NCBI GenBank assembly: GCA_034440635.1
Contig: JAOTON010002085.1
Span: 1,054,001 to 1,118,000, forward strand
Direction of reading: 5' to 3'
Source of the DNA: Lepas anatifera
Lineage: Eukaryota; Arthropoda; Thecostraca; Lepadidae
DNA: 64,000 nt
Below the pieces are notes generated by a model. The model searched no databases. It was given only the letters and a program-made list of their open reading frames with translations, and had not been told where the DNA came from. Made by a program: the position numbers and the translations under genes. Shown in pieces: positions 1-13,330 of the stretch. Each line of letters starts with the position of its first letter. Positions within the stretch are counted from its first letter, which is position 1.

Positions 1-2160
1 GAAACAAACAAAGAAACTTTTTCTCGCACATTCTCTTTGTTGAGAAGGCAACAGCTGTGTTCAATTTTTCTTTGCAACCGAGGAGGTTATTTACAGTCCA
101 GTTTTTTTGGGAAAGCTTAATATTACAAAAATGCGACAAACGAGGATTTGGAAAATTACATATTTGAAACCTACTTATGACGCTGTATAAACTATACTAG
201 AATAAAAAACAAAATTCTGCGATCTCATTAATTTGAAATTAACAAAAACAGTGTGCGTTAAGAATCTAATCTGCTCATATAAGCCTATTAGGTACGAAAT
301 GGCGACCATGTTCACATTCCGTTTCTCCCTCAGCACATAAAAGAAGACTTAAATTTGTGCAGTACAGATTCATAAAACTTGTTGTTAGCTTTGACACTAT
401 TGCGCTCTTTAAAGGCTTCTTTTTTGCCAAACTACTTATTCTTATTTTGCTTTATAAGCGTGTGGGGAGCATAGCTGCTGAGATTATGTCTTGCCTGTGT
501 AAATACGTCAACCGCCACTGTGCGGACCTGGTGGCATCCGGTTGGTTGTGTAGCGATGCCCTAGCTGTATACCCACTAGCTACTTGAGAGGTGTTTCTGG
601 ATGAGGTTCCTTTGTCGCCCAGCTTGCCACCTTTCTTCCTCTAAGACTATTGTTTGCGTGTGCCTGCAGAGCCGCCATTGGAGCCCTTTGGAGTGCGTGA
701 CAGGAGTTAGACACTTCCCTCTACTGTTACAGACTGTCCCTGCCGTAACGTCGAGCGATCGCGTAGCGATACTTTCGGCCACAAATTTACCGGCCTGGTA
801 GCGGGTACCATCTGGGTACCGCTGAACCTGTGAGGCCGCTCCCGCAGCCGTGCGGGGGCACAGGGACACGTGAGGAGGTTCTCAGACCTCCCCGCTTCTT
901 CACCGACGTCCGGCGAGCCTCTGGAGCCGTTGAGGCGCCGCTGCGCCCGTCGCCGGTCCCCAGGCCTGTGCGCTGGGGACGGGTGTTCAGCTGGAGGCAC
1001 CACCCCGGCCTGGCAGCTGCCCCGAGCGGGGCACTGCCGCGCTGCATGGCCGGAGAGTGAGAGGGTGGGCCGGACGGCCAGCCCGCTGAGTGCGGGAAGG
1101 TGGGAGAGCACGGTGTGGCTGCCGGTACAGTGGTGAGACACTCGCCGGCGCCGCTGGCCGCATCGGCTCTGTCCGAGCGGACTGGTGGCGGCTAGACTGG
1201 CTTTTGGGCTTTGGCTTCCTCATGTTAATCCGTTGCCTTAACCTAATCCTGTCACATGCTGCTTTAATTTAATCTGTTCGACGTCTCGACGTCTCGACTT
1301 TGCGGCACCGACAGTCTGCACTTGGTCTAGGCCCATTCCCTCCCGTGAGTGCGAGAGGGTATTGAAAACTTTCCGCGGGCAGAGATGCATGTGGCAGTAA
1401 TAGCTTGAGTTTCAATGTAACCAAGGGTAACATATTAAAGAAGTCTGCCCTGTGAACTCCGATTGGACCTTCGGTGTTTTGCATCAGTGGCATTACTCCT
1501 GATGCAGTGTTCTTTTACACGTGTGTACATGTGTCACGGTACGAAGTGTGTCGACCCGATCTGTCATTTCATTCGCACACATGCTGCTGATTTTTTCATA
1601 ATGCTCGTGGACGCGGGGTACTGTTGGGGCTTTTGTGTCGTACTCCTGTCTTTTTCATACATGTCTTGTATATGCCATCTTTAAAAACGAAAGCAATAAA
1701 AATGAACGGAAAAACATGCATGACTGCAAGATGGTGATCTATTCAGACAGCGAAGACGTCCTTCACATCCAGCAATTTGATAAGTGACTGATTTTGTTTA
1801 TTTTAATTTGGGAAAAGATGATATTCCCCAAACGCCACAGACACAATATTCCATTACAAAGCTAAATTTATGTTAAGATGTTGCATTGTTTTAAGTCTGC
1901 TGTACGTTTGACTTTTGAACTAGTTGCAAGTGGGTCTGTTGACATAATTTCGTGTAGTTAATCTGCCGAATCTGCTGAAAAACAGAGCCATTCCAGCTCA
2001 AACGGCGCAGAAAATGGGGCTGACCGACCGAATCCTGAAAACAGTGTCCACATACACAGCTGAAATCATAGTTTTATGTGTAAAAAACTGATGTGTCCTG
2101 GGCTGCTCTTGAATTCCTAGATGTACCCGTGAAGGACTTGCTATATTCAAGCTAACACTA
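1..2160. other. No recognised gene; CpG-rich island and a poly(A) signal
   Basis: 800-1240 is GC- and CpG-rich with short frames open on both strands. AATAAA occurs at 1694-1699 after a 3'UTR-like TG-rich stretch. This could be the 3' end of a gene extending leftwards out of the window, but no exon was identified. Confidence 0.2.
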
Positions 2161-2389
2161 TAGCACAGGAGGGAGGGGGGATCTGGTGCTAACGCGCGCT
2201 GGAGGGAGAAGACTTACCAAGGTCACTGAGAGCTAAAAATGAAAGGCCCAATCTCAGCCTAATCGCCGCTATGGTGATCAAACTTACACTAAAACTCAAA
2301 CAACCTGGGTCAACATTTTTTAAAGCAAAGTGGGGTTATCAAGGTATAATATTGGTTGTACTAGCAGTGGATTAGGTTCATCTTAGGCC

Positions 2390-2770
2390 AAGTGACCAGT
2401 GCATGTCAAGTGACCTCACCTCCAAAAATGTTTAAATTAGCATAAGTGATAAAACGGTAAATATATCAAATTGAAACTTATGCCATATAATGGGCCCACC
2501 AAGTGCTATAACGTATATTCCCGGATTTGTCATATCAATAACCTAGGATCAGGTACGAATCATGACCTCATCTTCATTCGAAATGCATGGGAAAACTGAA
2601 ACTGGCAAAAATGAAAAATTGCTCTATTTCTGTAGACAACGCTTGGAATACCTTCGTATTATCCATGTCATACTATCATAGGCCCCTTAATAGGTTCATG
2701 CTGCAATTTTGGACCTTTGACCTATGAGAGGTCATCTAGGTCTATTTAAGCAGATTTTCAGACTTGGTTC
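2390..2770 (-). repeat. Diverged A-related fragment
   Basis: Follows the A3 orientation over AGTGACCTCACCT, the ATAATGGGCCCACC segment and GGTACGAATCATGACCTC, without recognisable ends. The flanking 2161-3350 is similar TGACC-bearing repeat debris with nothing else recognisable. Confidence 0.4.
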
Positions 2771-3548
2771 CACAACATTGCAGGACATTATGGTAATTTA
2801 TTATTTTTATTTCATTACGTTTGGATTTTTATTGCAACTTGATTGATATGCAAATTGACTACGGGCCTGTTCAGACCATCTTGCGAAAATCCGAGAGCTT
2901 TGGGTGCTAGGTGTTTTGTAAAAAATTATCCAAGACAAATGATGCAAGGGATTATAATACGTGAGTAATAATTGTCATAACCAAGAAAAAGTCAATAATA
3001 GCGCATTCATTAAAGTTCTTTACGTCATTTATCTTGGGCATTTTTCAAGGCCGGTAGGTATTTCCTGAAAAAGTCTGGTAGCAAAACTCTTAGATTTTCG
3101 TAAGAGGGTCTGGGACAAACCCTATGCTAGCTTAGATGGTGACCTTGACCTGATCTTAGGTCACGTCATTTTTAGGCTTTTCCTAGTATAACTATGTTAT
3201 GTATCATTATATTCACTGTAACTAAAGGAAGCGAGTAGTACCTAGAAATGGTTCTAAGTCAACTCTGTCAGACGCTACAGCACAGAAACTTTTCTCTAAC
3301 ATCCAACCTTCTTTAGCCTATCATGGGCTCAATATTGACATCAGCCAAAAAGTGCCCGATGTAGTGTTCTCATGAATTTTTATGAACTTTCCATCAGCGC
3401 TTGCGTTTTTTCGCTACCCTGCAGAGGAGCCAAGTTTAAGGGGGTGTTTGAACACTCCCTAAACTCTGCCCCTATGCGGGATTGCGAAAAAACGCGGAGG
3501 CTGGTGAATAGCTCATAAAAATGTACGAAGAAACCATAGGGGAAGTCC

Positions 3549-4356
3549 GTGCAAGAGTACGCACTTAACTTTCTAAAGGCTTTCACTTTTCTCCTATATA
3601 TCTAACAGCTAAAATTTTGATGTGGTTGTTTAGCCTGAAGAATTGTCTATGTATGGTCCGTGTTTCAACTTGATGTCTCTGAAAGGAACTCGCCACGAGC
3701 CCATCAAAATAAAAATTCACGTGCGTACTTTTGCCGGAGTGGGTCGGTAAGAGTACGCAAGAGAGGCGGCTGGAGCACGCATTGCTGCCCCGCTGTGGTT
3801 TAGGTGCATAGGCCATGTTGCGGTTTTTTTTGTCGTCAAACTGGGCGATTATGTGATTTTATATTGTTCCGGGTATACAAGAACTATGTTGAAACGTTTG
3901 GTTTTCCAAATATGAGTTGCGGACTCTGTCCCGAGCGAAAATTAAATTGTCCTATCTTTTAAGCATGCGCACTCTTGCCCAATGGTCTATTGCGTACTCT
4001 TGCCGGACATGCTCCTTGGGGAGAAAGTCTTCATAAACATGTTGATAGGCGTTTTAGACTGAGCTTCGGTCCTGGAGCACAATCCTAGCTCACCTTTCTT
4101 ACTGATGACAGACCGTAATACAATAGTATTGATAATAGAATCATGGTCTACAAGTTTACCCAGTTAAGAAATATTACTTCAAGGGTGCCCAGAAACTTAT
4201 TTTGCTCTGTACTCGCGGGAAGAACAGGAGCACGTTGAATTTTGGTGTGCAGCCTAGGCACTGACCTTGCTTTTATACCAGGGTATCCACCATCTCAGTG
4301 GTTGCTAAGTAACCAAAACAGCTGCTGCGTACTCTTATCTCCTGCGTACTCTTACC
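3549..4356. repeat. Seven dispersed GCGTACTCTTGCC-like motifs
   Basis: Forward at 3722, 3967, 3992, 4327 and 4344; reverse at 3551-3563 and 3746-3758. The 13-base core is kept with one or two changes, while the sequence between them is unrelated. Confidence 0.6.
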
Positions 4357-4464
4357 CGCCCTTACCCTATCTGTCGCTTTTTGGCTCAGATCAATATTAA
4401 AGTTATGACAGGTCAAAGACGATGACATTTTGGGTAGTTTTTTGGGCTCTAGGATTGAACAGGG

Positions 4465-4972
4465 GGTCATTCTACCATAAATCGACCAAGGCATAAAACC
4501 CTACTATTTTTAATTTCCTCCAAAATTAGTATATGGGGACTCACAAGGGCGTAGAATCCACCCATGGCACCCAAAAATTATTTAAAAATTTGTTTCAGAG
4601 AAATGGCCTCCGGCAATTTCTGAAGGCTATTACACAGGCATTGATTAGAATGCCTATATCTCCAAAGTTTTCAAAATATTTCTTGAAAATTTTATAGTTG
4701 TAGGATTTAAATTTTACGGGAAACATTTTGGCTATCTTCGATTTTGAAATTTAAACAAAACAAGTTTGGTGACCTCATGACCTAGTTTTATAACGGTGAC
4801 CTTGACCCGTAGTACAGTGAAATTAAAAATTCTCTTGAAAGCGTCTTGACATATGGTAGTAGTCTTTCAGATCAAATAAAGAAAAAGGCTTTCGAAATGC
4901 ATATGCTACTTTTAGCTTCATATATATAACACTAGGTGTCACTGTGGAGCTATGATATCGTAACTCATGTTC
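4465..4972 (-). repeat. Repeat F, inverted copy 1
   Basis: About 500 bp that is the reverse complement of 8640-9140: AACACTAGGTGTCACTGTGGAGC at its right, TCTACCATAAATCGACC at its left. No terminal repeats found. Confidence 0.55.
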
Positions 4973-5233
4973 TAATTGACTTGCAACTTTAAAATAAAAC
5001 ATTTAAAGAATCAAAATCAAGCAGTCAACCTAGAGTTGAAGCATTTTAACACAAACACAGGAATAGGGGTTATCTTCCCTATTTTAAATTCACATTATTG
5101 TCCCTTTGGGAATGAACTTAGCTGTTGTAAATGTCAAGTATGGTTGTTTGGATCATTGTATATCTTTTGAACATAAATGTGTTCCCGTCACATTGAATCA
5201 CCGAAATATGATGTCATTTCCAGAAGCATTTAA

Positions 5234-7101
5234 CCCGCGCCCCATGGGGATCCGGCGCCACCTTCGCCCCACTGGTAGGGGGCATCAATGCCCCAACCCC
5301 GAAAATATGGAAGTTAGCGCAAAGCTGCAAAAGACATTAGAAATCTCATGTGAATTCAGTAAGATTTAATCACACGTTTAAGCGCTCAGGTCTATGTTTT
5401 GACCTACAGAGGTCAAGTTATGTCACGATAGGCTATTTCAGTAAAACATGTAATCCTTAACACGCGCATTGACGGGGGTCTGAGCCACCTTCGCATTGAC
5501 GGGGGCGGGTACCCGCCCCCTAAGATCTCGAGAACCACGGTAGGTAGCGAAAAACGGTAAACGGCGTTGGGCTGCCCATCCACTTCTCCATCGAAAACAT
5601 TCGAACCATTTTTTTGTCAGGTCACATTTAAAGTCACGAGAGGTCAAAACATGCCCGTCATAGGGATAACATGTAAATTCAGTTTTTCGGCCATTAAATC
5701 TGAACAAGTAAAGATAGAGCAAAACGATTTAAACTATATGAATCCTCTTAGCAAGCCGAATCGAATGATATATAAGTTGACCTTCCTAGGTCAAATCAAG
5801 GATTTGACCTGACCTGAGGTCAGGTCAGGGTCAAATTATATAAAATGCATATCATTAGAACCGCAAAGCCCAGGCGAGTCTAATGCAGCTAAAATAAATG
5901 CTCTATCACCATCCGTTACTGAGTTATTCCGTAAAAACAATTTTTCCCATGTATTTCCAATGGAGAGGTCATGCCTCGTACCTGACCTTAGGTCATCGAT
6001 ATCAAAAATACCGGAACATATTTTAGAGAACTCGGTGGGGCCATTATGTGATACGAGTTTCAATCGGATAAGTTCACCCTGCTCCGACTTATGCTATCTT
6101 AAACTTTTTTTGAGGTCGGGTCACTTGACCTGTAATGGTGACCTGACCTGAGATGACCTAACCTTAAAATTTTCACAGAAGTTGTAAAAATGATGAGGGA
6201 AAAGGTATACAAAGTACAGCGGCGCTACGCGCCGCCGTTTTTCTGCTATCTCCGAAAAACCCGAGGGGGCGGGTACCCGCCCCCGTCAATGCGCGTGTTA
6301 AGAAACCTGAGCATAGCCATTAGAGCTATTGAGATCTAGCAAACATCATTTGATAGGAAAATGCCCGAACTTTCTCTGCTATGTGGAACATAATACCCCC
6401 GCCAGTGGTTTGGCCTTCAGAGGGTACCTCGTGACTTAATATGACCGGAGATCTCGAAAGGTGAGAAAGTGACCGTGTTGTATATCAAATGAAAACTGGT
6501 AACGAGACATGCACGATGACCTTTGATTCAGTGTTGTAGCTTAATTAGGTCAAATTTTTTCGTCAAAATGCTGTTTTGACCAGAGGTCACCAGAGGACAA
6601 AACTGGTGACCTCTGATCTCAGATAGGTCAAAGGGCAATATCGCCCCTGGGGTCCATGAAAGGGTGTCCAAGAACGCTTGGCTGAGCAAATTGAGCATTT
6701 ACAATTATTTTATGACTTTTAGCTCATAAGACAGCTTTTCCCATGTTTTTTCTATGGAAGAGGTTACCTGGTGACCTGACCTCAGGTCACCAAATCGAAG
6801 AATCCCGAAGATAAATTTTGTAGAATCCGGAGGGATCATTAAGTGTCAAAAGTTTTAAATCGATCGGCTTAGAAATGTAGCTATGGTAGAGCTCAAAAGT
6901 TAAAGTGAGGTGATTTTGGTTGACCTCACCTGGTGACCTGACCTAGGGTGACCCGGGGTAATAAATTACAGGGATGATGGGAAAATAATGGGGTAGACCC
7001 TGGTAGAATCCTCAACCGCGGTGCTTCCCTCGTTGTTTTTCTGTTGTTCTGAAAAAACCTTAGGGGGACCATCGATTTCATTATTCTAGGTGGGGCGAGA
7101 G
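5234..7101 (+). mobile_element. MITE family B, copy B1 (host of A1)
   Basis: Terminal inverted repeats beginning CCCGCGCCCCA, flanked by TTAA at 5230-5233 and 7102-7105. Without A1 it is about 1.03 kb. The interior carries TGACCT/AGGTCA hexamers and a CATGCTTTTCCCAT-like segment shared by all B copies. Confidence 0.72.
5461..6297 (+). mobile_element. MITE family A, copy A1, inserted in B1
   Basis: 837 bp between two TTAA tetramers. The terminal inverted repeats start CACGCGCATTGACGGGGG. The interior contains repeated TGACCT/AGGTCA hexamers and a GGGTACCC palindrome near each end. TTAA duplication is the hallmark of the piggyBac superfamily; no transposase frame is present, so it is non-autonomous. 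It splits element B1. Confidence 0.8.
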
Positions 7102-7394
7102 TTAAGGAAGATTTTTGGATTTTGAGGCTTTGTGTCACGTTCCCAAGGACCTAGCTTGAATTTAAAACATTTTATAACCTCAGTTCGGCTTTTTATAGCC
7201 TTTTTTAATCTCTTGTGGTATTTTCAAACGTGTTTAAACTTGACCTATGGTAATCTCGTAGTGAATTTTGCTGAGCATACTCATTATTTTAGCTCTTTTA
7301 TAATGAAGAAGTTTTAGGCACTAAAAGCATACCATCGGTGATTCTTAGTGGTACATTGCATTGCATGGGACTGGTTCAGATCTCAAGAGTACTC

Positions 7395-7900
7395 CTTAGA
7401 AGTGAAAGTAACTAGTTCGGAGTCCACATCATTTAAATGGATTATTCACAAGCCATTCTGAACCATTTACGCTAATTTAGTGAGTTTATAATCATCTGTC
7501 ACTGCTTACACCCCTTCAAGGTCAAATTAGTTCAAAGGTTGAAAAAGGTCAAGCCCATTTTGGAAGAAAAAGTCTTGTTCAGTGTCCTTTTCATGCAAAT
7601 TGATTATTCATAAGAAATTTTGCATCAGTTACGCCAAGTGCCTGCTTCATCATCTGTTATTGTTTACACTTCCTTCAAGGTCAAATAAGGATAAATTTCG
7701 AAAAAGGTCATGGCTATGTAATATGCGAACCAACTAGTTTAGTGTCCATATCATTCTAATTGACTATTCATTAACCATTCTGCATTATTTACTCCAAGTA
7801 AGTTTGCTTCTTCAATTGTTATTCCTTACGCCCTTTCAAAGTAAAAAAGTTCACAGGTCGAAAAGGTTAAGCCCGTATCGGACGCAAGTCAAATAATTCA
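7395..7900 (+). repeat. About 160-bp tandem repeat, roughly three diverged units
   Basis: The landmark CTTCAAGGTCAAAT recurs at 7514, 7673 and (altered) 7834, each preceded by a conserved GATTATTCA..AAC/AAGCCATTCTG-like segment and TGTTATT..TTAC. Period is about 160 bp, strongly diverged. Confidence 0.65.
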
Positions 7901-8305
7901 GTGTTTAGAAATGATTCTCATTTAGAAATACCGAATTGAAACACGCATCTGTAGTCGATATTCGACACAGAGTTATCAGGGAGGTCATGCAAGGTCAAAT
8001 AAAGGTCATTGAATGTTAAAAAGGTCATAGAAGGTTTAACCTGATAAAAATGAGCCTCGAAGGCTGGAAGAAAATATCCTGGGACAGTTTATGAGGAAAT
8101 GATGCAAAAGAACGAAAAGAGTCTAGAGCATTCACGTGAAAACGGGTACAGGCATCCAAATGACCCCAACATGCCTCCATTCTTGAGGTCATAACTCCAT
8201 GACCTTGAAGGTAGGAACACTTCCTTGCAAGATGTCCGCAATGAATGCGTCAGAGACTATACAACATTTCAAGACTCTAACTCAAGAAGCTCGTTTTCGG
8301 GAATG

Positions 8306-8482
8306 AGGTGGCTTGGTGGATAGCACCCTTGTCTTCTAAGCCACCGGTCCGGGTTCAGTCCTGGCGGAGCCTCTGAATAAGTCGATCTGATCCCCAAAAT
8401 CCTTTCCAACAGGGTGAGAGTTGGCAACGCCGTATGACCCTGGCAGTTGGTGCGTCGTTAAACCCCAACAATTATTATTAAG
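8306..8482 (+). mobile_element. tRNA-derived SINE 1
   Basis: Head resembles tRNA-Arg(TCT): A box TGGCTTGGTGGATAGC, anticodon-loop CTTCTAA, B box GGTTCAGTCC. A middle with AACAGGGTGAGAGTTGGC follows, then a tail GACCCTGGCAGTTGG..GTTAAACCCC, and a short ATT repeat end. B box is intact enough for Pol III; the A box carries a change. Confidence 0.75.
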
Positions 8483-8639
8483 CTCGTTTTCAATTCTTGA
8501 AAAACCTGAGGGGGTTGCAACACCCCCTGTACGTGTAAGGGTTAAAACCCCTATGGCGTTGACAGGAAATAAATTGGTTGAAAATTCCATGGGCCCCTCT
8601 TAAATTCGCACGTTCCGTCGTCACTGGCATTAATCGTAC

Positions 8640-9140
8640 CGTGAGTTACTATGGTACTGCTCCATAGTGACACCTAGTGTCATGTTTCGGAAGTAAGAAG
8701 TAGTATATTTAGTGCGAAAGTCATATTTCTTATTACTTCACCTAAAATATTATTTCCAAAGGTAAAAATGCTTTTACACGAATCTATAAATTTCACTGTA
8801 CGGGGGTCAAGGTCACCGTTCAAAAATTGGTCACGAGGTTATGACGTCAATTTTGCAGAAATATAAAAATACATGCTAAATGTTGAAAAAGTGTAAAATA
8901 TCGTTACAATCATTAAAAAATGGCAGAACTATAGGCTTTCAAAACAATCACTACATGGTGACCCCGAAAAATGGCGGAGGCTATATCTGCCATACCAAAG
9001 TTTCAAATAATTTTTGACGCCATGATTAGGTTCTGCACCTTTGAAACCCCTTGACACCAATTTTGGAGAGAATAAAAATAGAAAGGTTTTATTTTACGAA
9101 ATTTTTGGTCGATTTATGGTGGGATGACTCAGAGTTGAGT
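8640..9140 (+). repeat. Repeat F, copy 2
   Basis: Pairs with 4465-4972 in inverted orientation. Contains GTCAAGGTCACCGTTC and ends with GGTCGATTTATGGTGGG. The 3.7 kb between the two contains B1/A1, the 160-bp tandem array and SINE 1. Confidence 0.55.
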
Positions 9141-9544
9141 TAGAATCATTTTTTGCAACCGTTCGCTTCCTCACGTCACGGAGAATCGAATGATGTATAA
9201 TATGACCATACTAGGTCAAAACACAAAAAATGACCTGACCTCAGGTCAGGTCAAAGTCACTTCTTGACCTAGCATAGTCAATATGCCTCACTCACCTCAC
9301 TGAACCCAAAATTTGATTCAATGATGAAGCTGCACTATTGATGCGCATGAGGAAATATGCAGCCGTTTTGTCGAAAATTCTGGTATAACACGCGCGCTAG
9401 AGGTATAGGGACAGTCTCTGAAGCCACCATAATTATTTTTTCAATGCGTCTGGTGATCCATTCGCAGCCGAAAAACGCTACTTGGCTACCTTTGAGAAAA
9501 TCAAATGGTGCGGCAACTGATACAAAACTTCAAAATCAGTGAAC

Positions 9545-10080
9545 AATTGTTTCTATTTATCGGCTTTCAAAGATGGACCTGTATTTTGAGATCGCCACAA
9601 TAGCGCAGTCGCACCAGTTCGCCTACATTGGACACCACGTGGGAACGCCATAACGCCATATAAACGAGATTATATATCGAGGTTACCTTACATGAAGGGA
9701 AATGCCTAGGTAAAATGTCACAGCTCAAGGTCATGCCAGGACATTTAACTTCATTGACCCCAGGCTGCCCGTCAAATGACGTTACCTAGTACGATGTATA
9801 TTTTGCTATGACGTCATAGTTCAGGTTTCTCAATTCTAAGGTCATCGGTCAAGGTCAAAAGTCATAGATCAAGGTCAACCCTCTCCTCCCACTAAACGGT
9901 TGCTATAGTGATAGTGTACGTACGTAATATATCGTATAGTGTACGTAATATGGTATATGATGTAATATCATAATATAGTATATTTATAGCGTAGGTAATA
10001 TACGTTCCGTACGTAAACTATCATATTGTGACGTTATAGATTAAAGACCGTGAATGACCTTGACCCCAAAATGAAAATTT
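9545..10080 (+). repeat. Repeat E, copy 1
   Basis: Contains TTTTGAGATCGCCACAAT, ACGCCATATAAACGAGAT and a CGGTTGCTATAGTG motif. The same order recurs in copies at 28, 43 and 62 kb. The right part (9900-10020) is rich in short GTACGTAATAT repeats. Confidence 0.5.
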
Positions 10081-10099
10081 TTTAATTCTTCCCTTCATA

Positions 10100-11243
<1,144 letters not shown>

Positions 11244-11639
11244 CCACACGTGCACACCACTAAGATTAGTGCATAATGACCTCCGCCCGGGGCACGGGCT
11301 CGGCCGAATCAAATGCTGCTCACTGCCGCCGCTGTGTTGCACCGGTCTTACTTTGGACATTGATATTTATCTGAATCTGTTAAACATGCAATTCGGCTGC
11401 TCGACAGACCTAGTATAAGCTACCTCTCCAAGTACATGATCGCTCTCCTGAGGGGGGGTGGGAGCGAATATTTTTTGCTCTACAGACCTAGTGTAAACAC
11501 CTTTTTCAAAACAATTATCCCGCCTTTGGGGGGGGCCAAAAGATAGTTTACCCCCTCCAGCACTTTGGGGGCCATGACCGGAAAGCCCCCTGCGTCCGCC
11601 AATGCATGGAGCAAGTGAGTTGAAATTATAGTTCAATAT

Positions 11640-11683
11640 CCGTGTGTACATCCGTGCGTACATCCGTGCGTACATCCGTGTGG
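11640..11683 (+). repeat. 12-bp tandem repeat
   Basis: CGTACATCCGTG repeated about three and a half times. Confidence 0.85.
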
Positions 11684-12109
11684 AGGGTGTGTACATCATC
11701 AGCTACGCCTCCACCGGTACTGCCCCGTCGCCACCCGAGCAAGGATAGCTAATGCTTTCCCTACGGCTCCGTATATGATAGTTTCTCAAACAATACCCGG
11801 CAACACCAATTGTTACCATACGCAAACTACCCAGAAATGGGATACTGTAGCTTCACTAGTCTCAAGGCGGAAACATTCCGGGTGCCGGGGCATAGTCCAT
11901 AGACAGAGCTGTAGAGTTTATTTAGACGAGAATAAGGAGACTTCACAATTATTAGTAAAATCAGGTTCGATCACTAGCCCAGCAGGAATTCAGCATTCAA
12001 TTTTAAACTCTTGTTTAGAAGTCAGTAAACTGTTTTTTTCCATTGGACACATTTGGGCTGGTGTCGAACAGTTAATCCTTGATTCAGCCCAACCCAGTCT
12101 CCCCTACTG

Positions 12110-13327
12110 TCATCCCCATGTTGACCCTTGCCCCGGTGGTGGGAATGAGCCACCTTCGCCCTGGTGTGGGGTCAAAAAGACCCCCGCGATTTAAAAAAAG
12201 AAAACCAAGAGAGACAGAGAAAAGTGCAAAAAGGCAATCGAAAGCTCTTCAAAAATGAAATTGATAATATTTCGGTCATTTTTCTCGTCAGGTCAATATC
12301 CAGGTCACCAGAGGTCAAAATAGGTCAAAATAGCCAATATGAGGTGTACTAAGAAAACCTCATATATCTCAGAAACTAAGATAGCTAGAAACATTTCTTA
12401 ACACCATTCGAAAGCTCTTGAGTTTCTCTTTCATTACAATGCCAATGATTATCGGGTCAGGTCAAAATCTATGGAGCTGCAGGTCACTGAACATTGGGAA
12501 TGTTCTCGGGAATGTCCATAGCTACCCATGCATAAGGATGTTTCCTTTTTCGCTAATAACTTCCAAACCGAGCAAAATGCAGCCATAGTTGATGCACCAT
12601 TGAAATTCTCTTGTCAATAAAACCGCATGATATATGATACTGATATGCCAGGTCCAATTTAAGATTTGAACTGATCCAGGATAACGGTTTATTTCAGCTT
12701 GACCCGGTATAGTCATGATGTATATCAATTGACTTGCTGTGACCATAAAAACGCCTTTGTGACAAAATAAAAGTTATATCTTGGTTTATTAAGAATGCAT
12801 AGAGTAAAAAACGAAAAATGGTTATTTGACCTCAGGTGACCTTTCAAAGGTCAATGGTCAAAACTTTGTATATCACTTCAGAAATGGGCTAAAAGCAAGT
12901 CGTAACTGATGTTTGAAGTTGATTCCATCCATACTTAAAGAGAAAAGTTCATTTCTTGATTTTTCCTATGCATTTGCAATAAGAAGGTACATGACATGAC
13001 CTTCTGTACATGACCTTAGTTCACCAACATAAAAAATCCCAGAACATATGTTGCAGCTCCTGGTGGGCCCAATATGTGGTATGCGTTTCAACATGATCAA
13101 TTAACCCTCCTTTTAGTTATGCAGTCCTAAGAATTTTTTAGGTGAGGTCACTTCACCTAGCATGGTGACCTGACCTGATATGAACTTAAGCTAAAATTTT
13201 CAGGAAAGATGTAAAAATGATGAAGGAACAGCTAGACTAAGTTTGGCGGAGCTGCGCGTCGCCGGTTTTCGGTCACTTTGGAAAAACTAGAGGGGATCTA
13301 AAAAGAACCCCACCCATGCGAAGGTTA
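12110..13327 (+). mobile_element. Diverged A-related element
   Basis: The right 350 bases follow the A family (AAAATCCCAGAACATAT, TGGTGGGCCCA, CGTCGCCGG) and end near GGTTAAG. The left end has a related GC-rich palindromic start (CCCCGGTGGTGGG). The middle contains many TGACCT/AGGTCA hexamers. Boundaries are approximate. Confidence 0.4.
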
Positions 13328-13330
13328 AGC

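Noticed and set aside
1463..1684. A 73-codon frame with a signal-like start and six cysteines, followed by AATAAA
   Set aside because: Cysteines have no family pattern and the stretch is TG-rich; more like 3'UTR than a secreted peptide gene.
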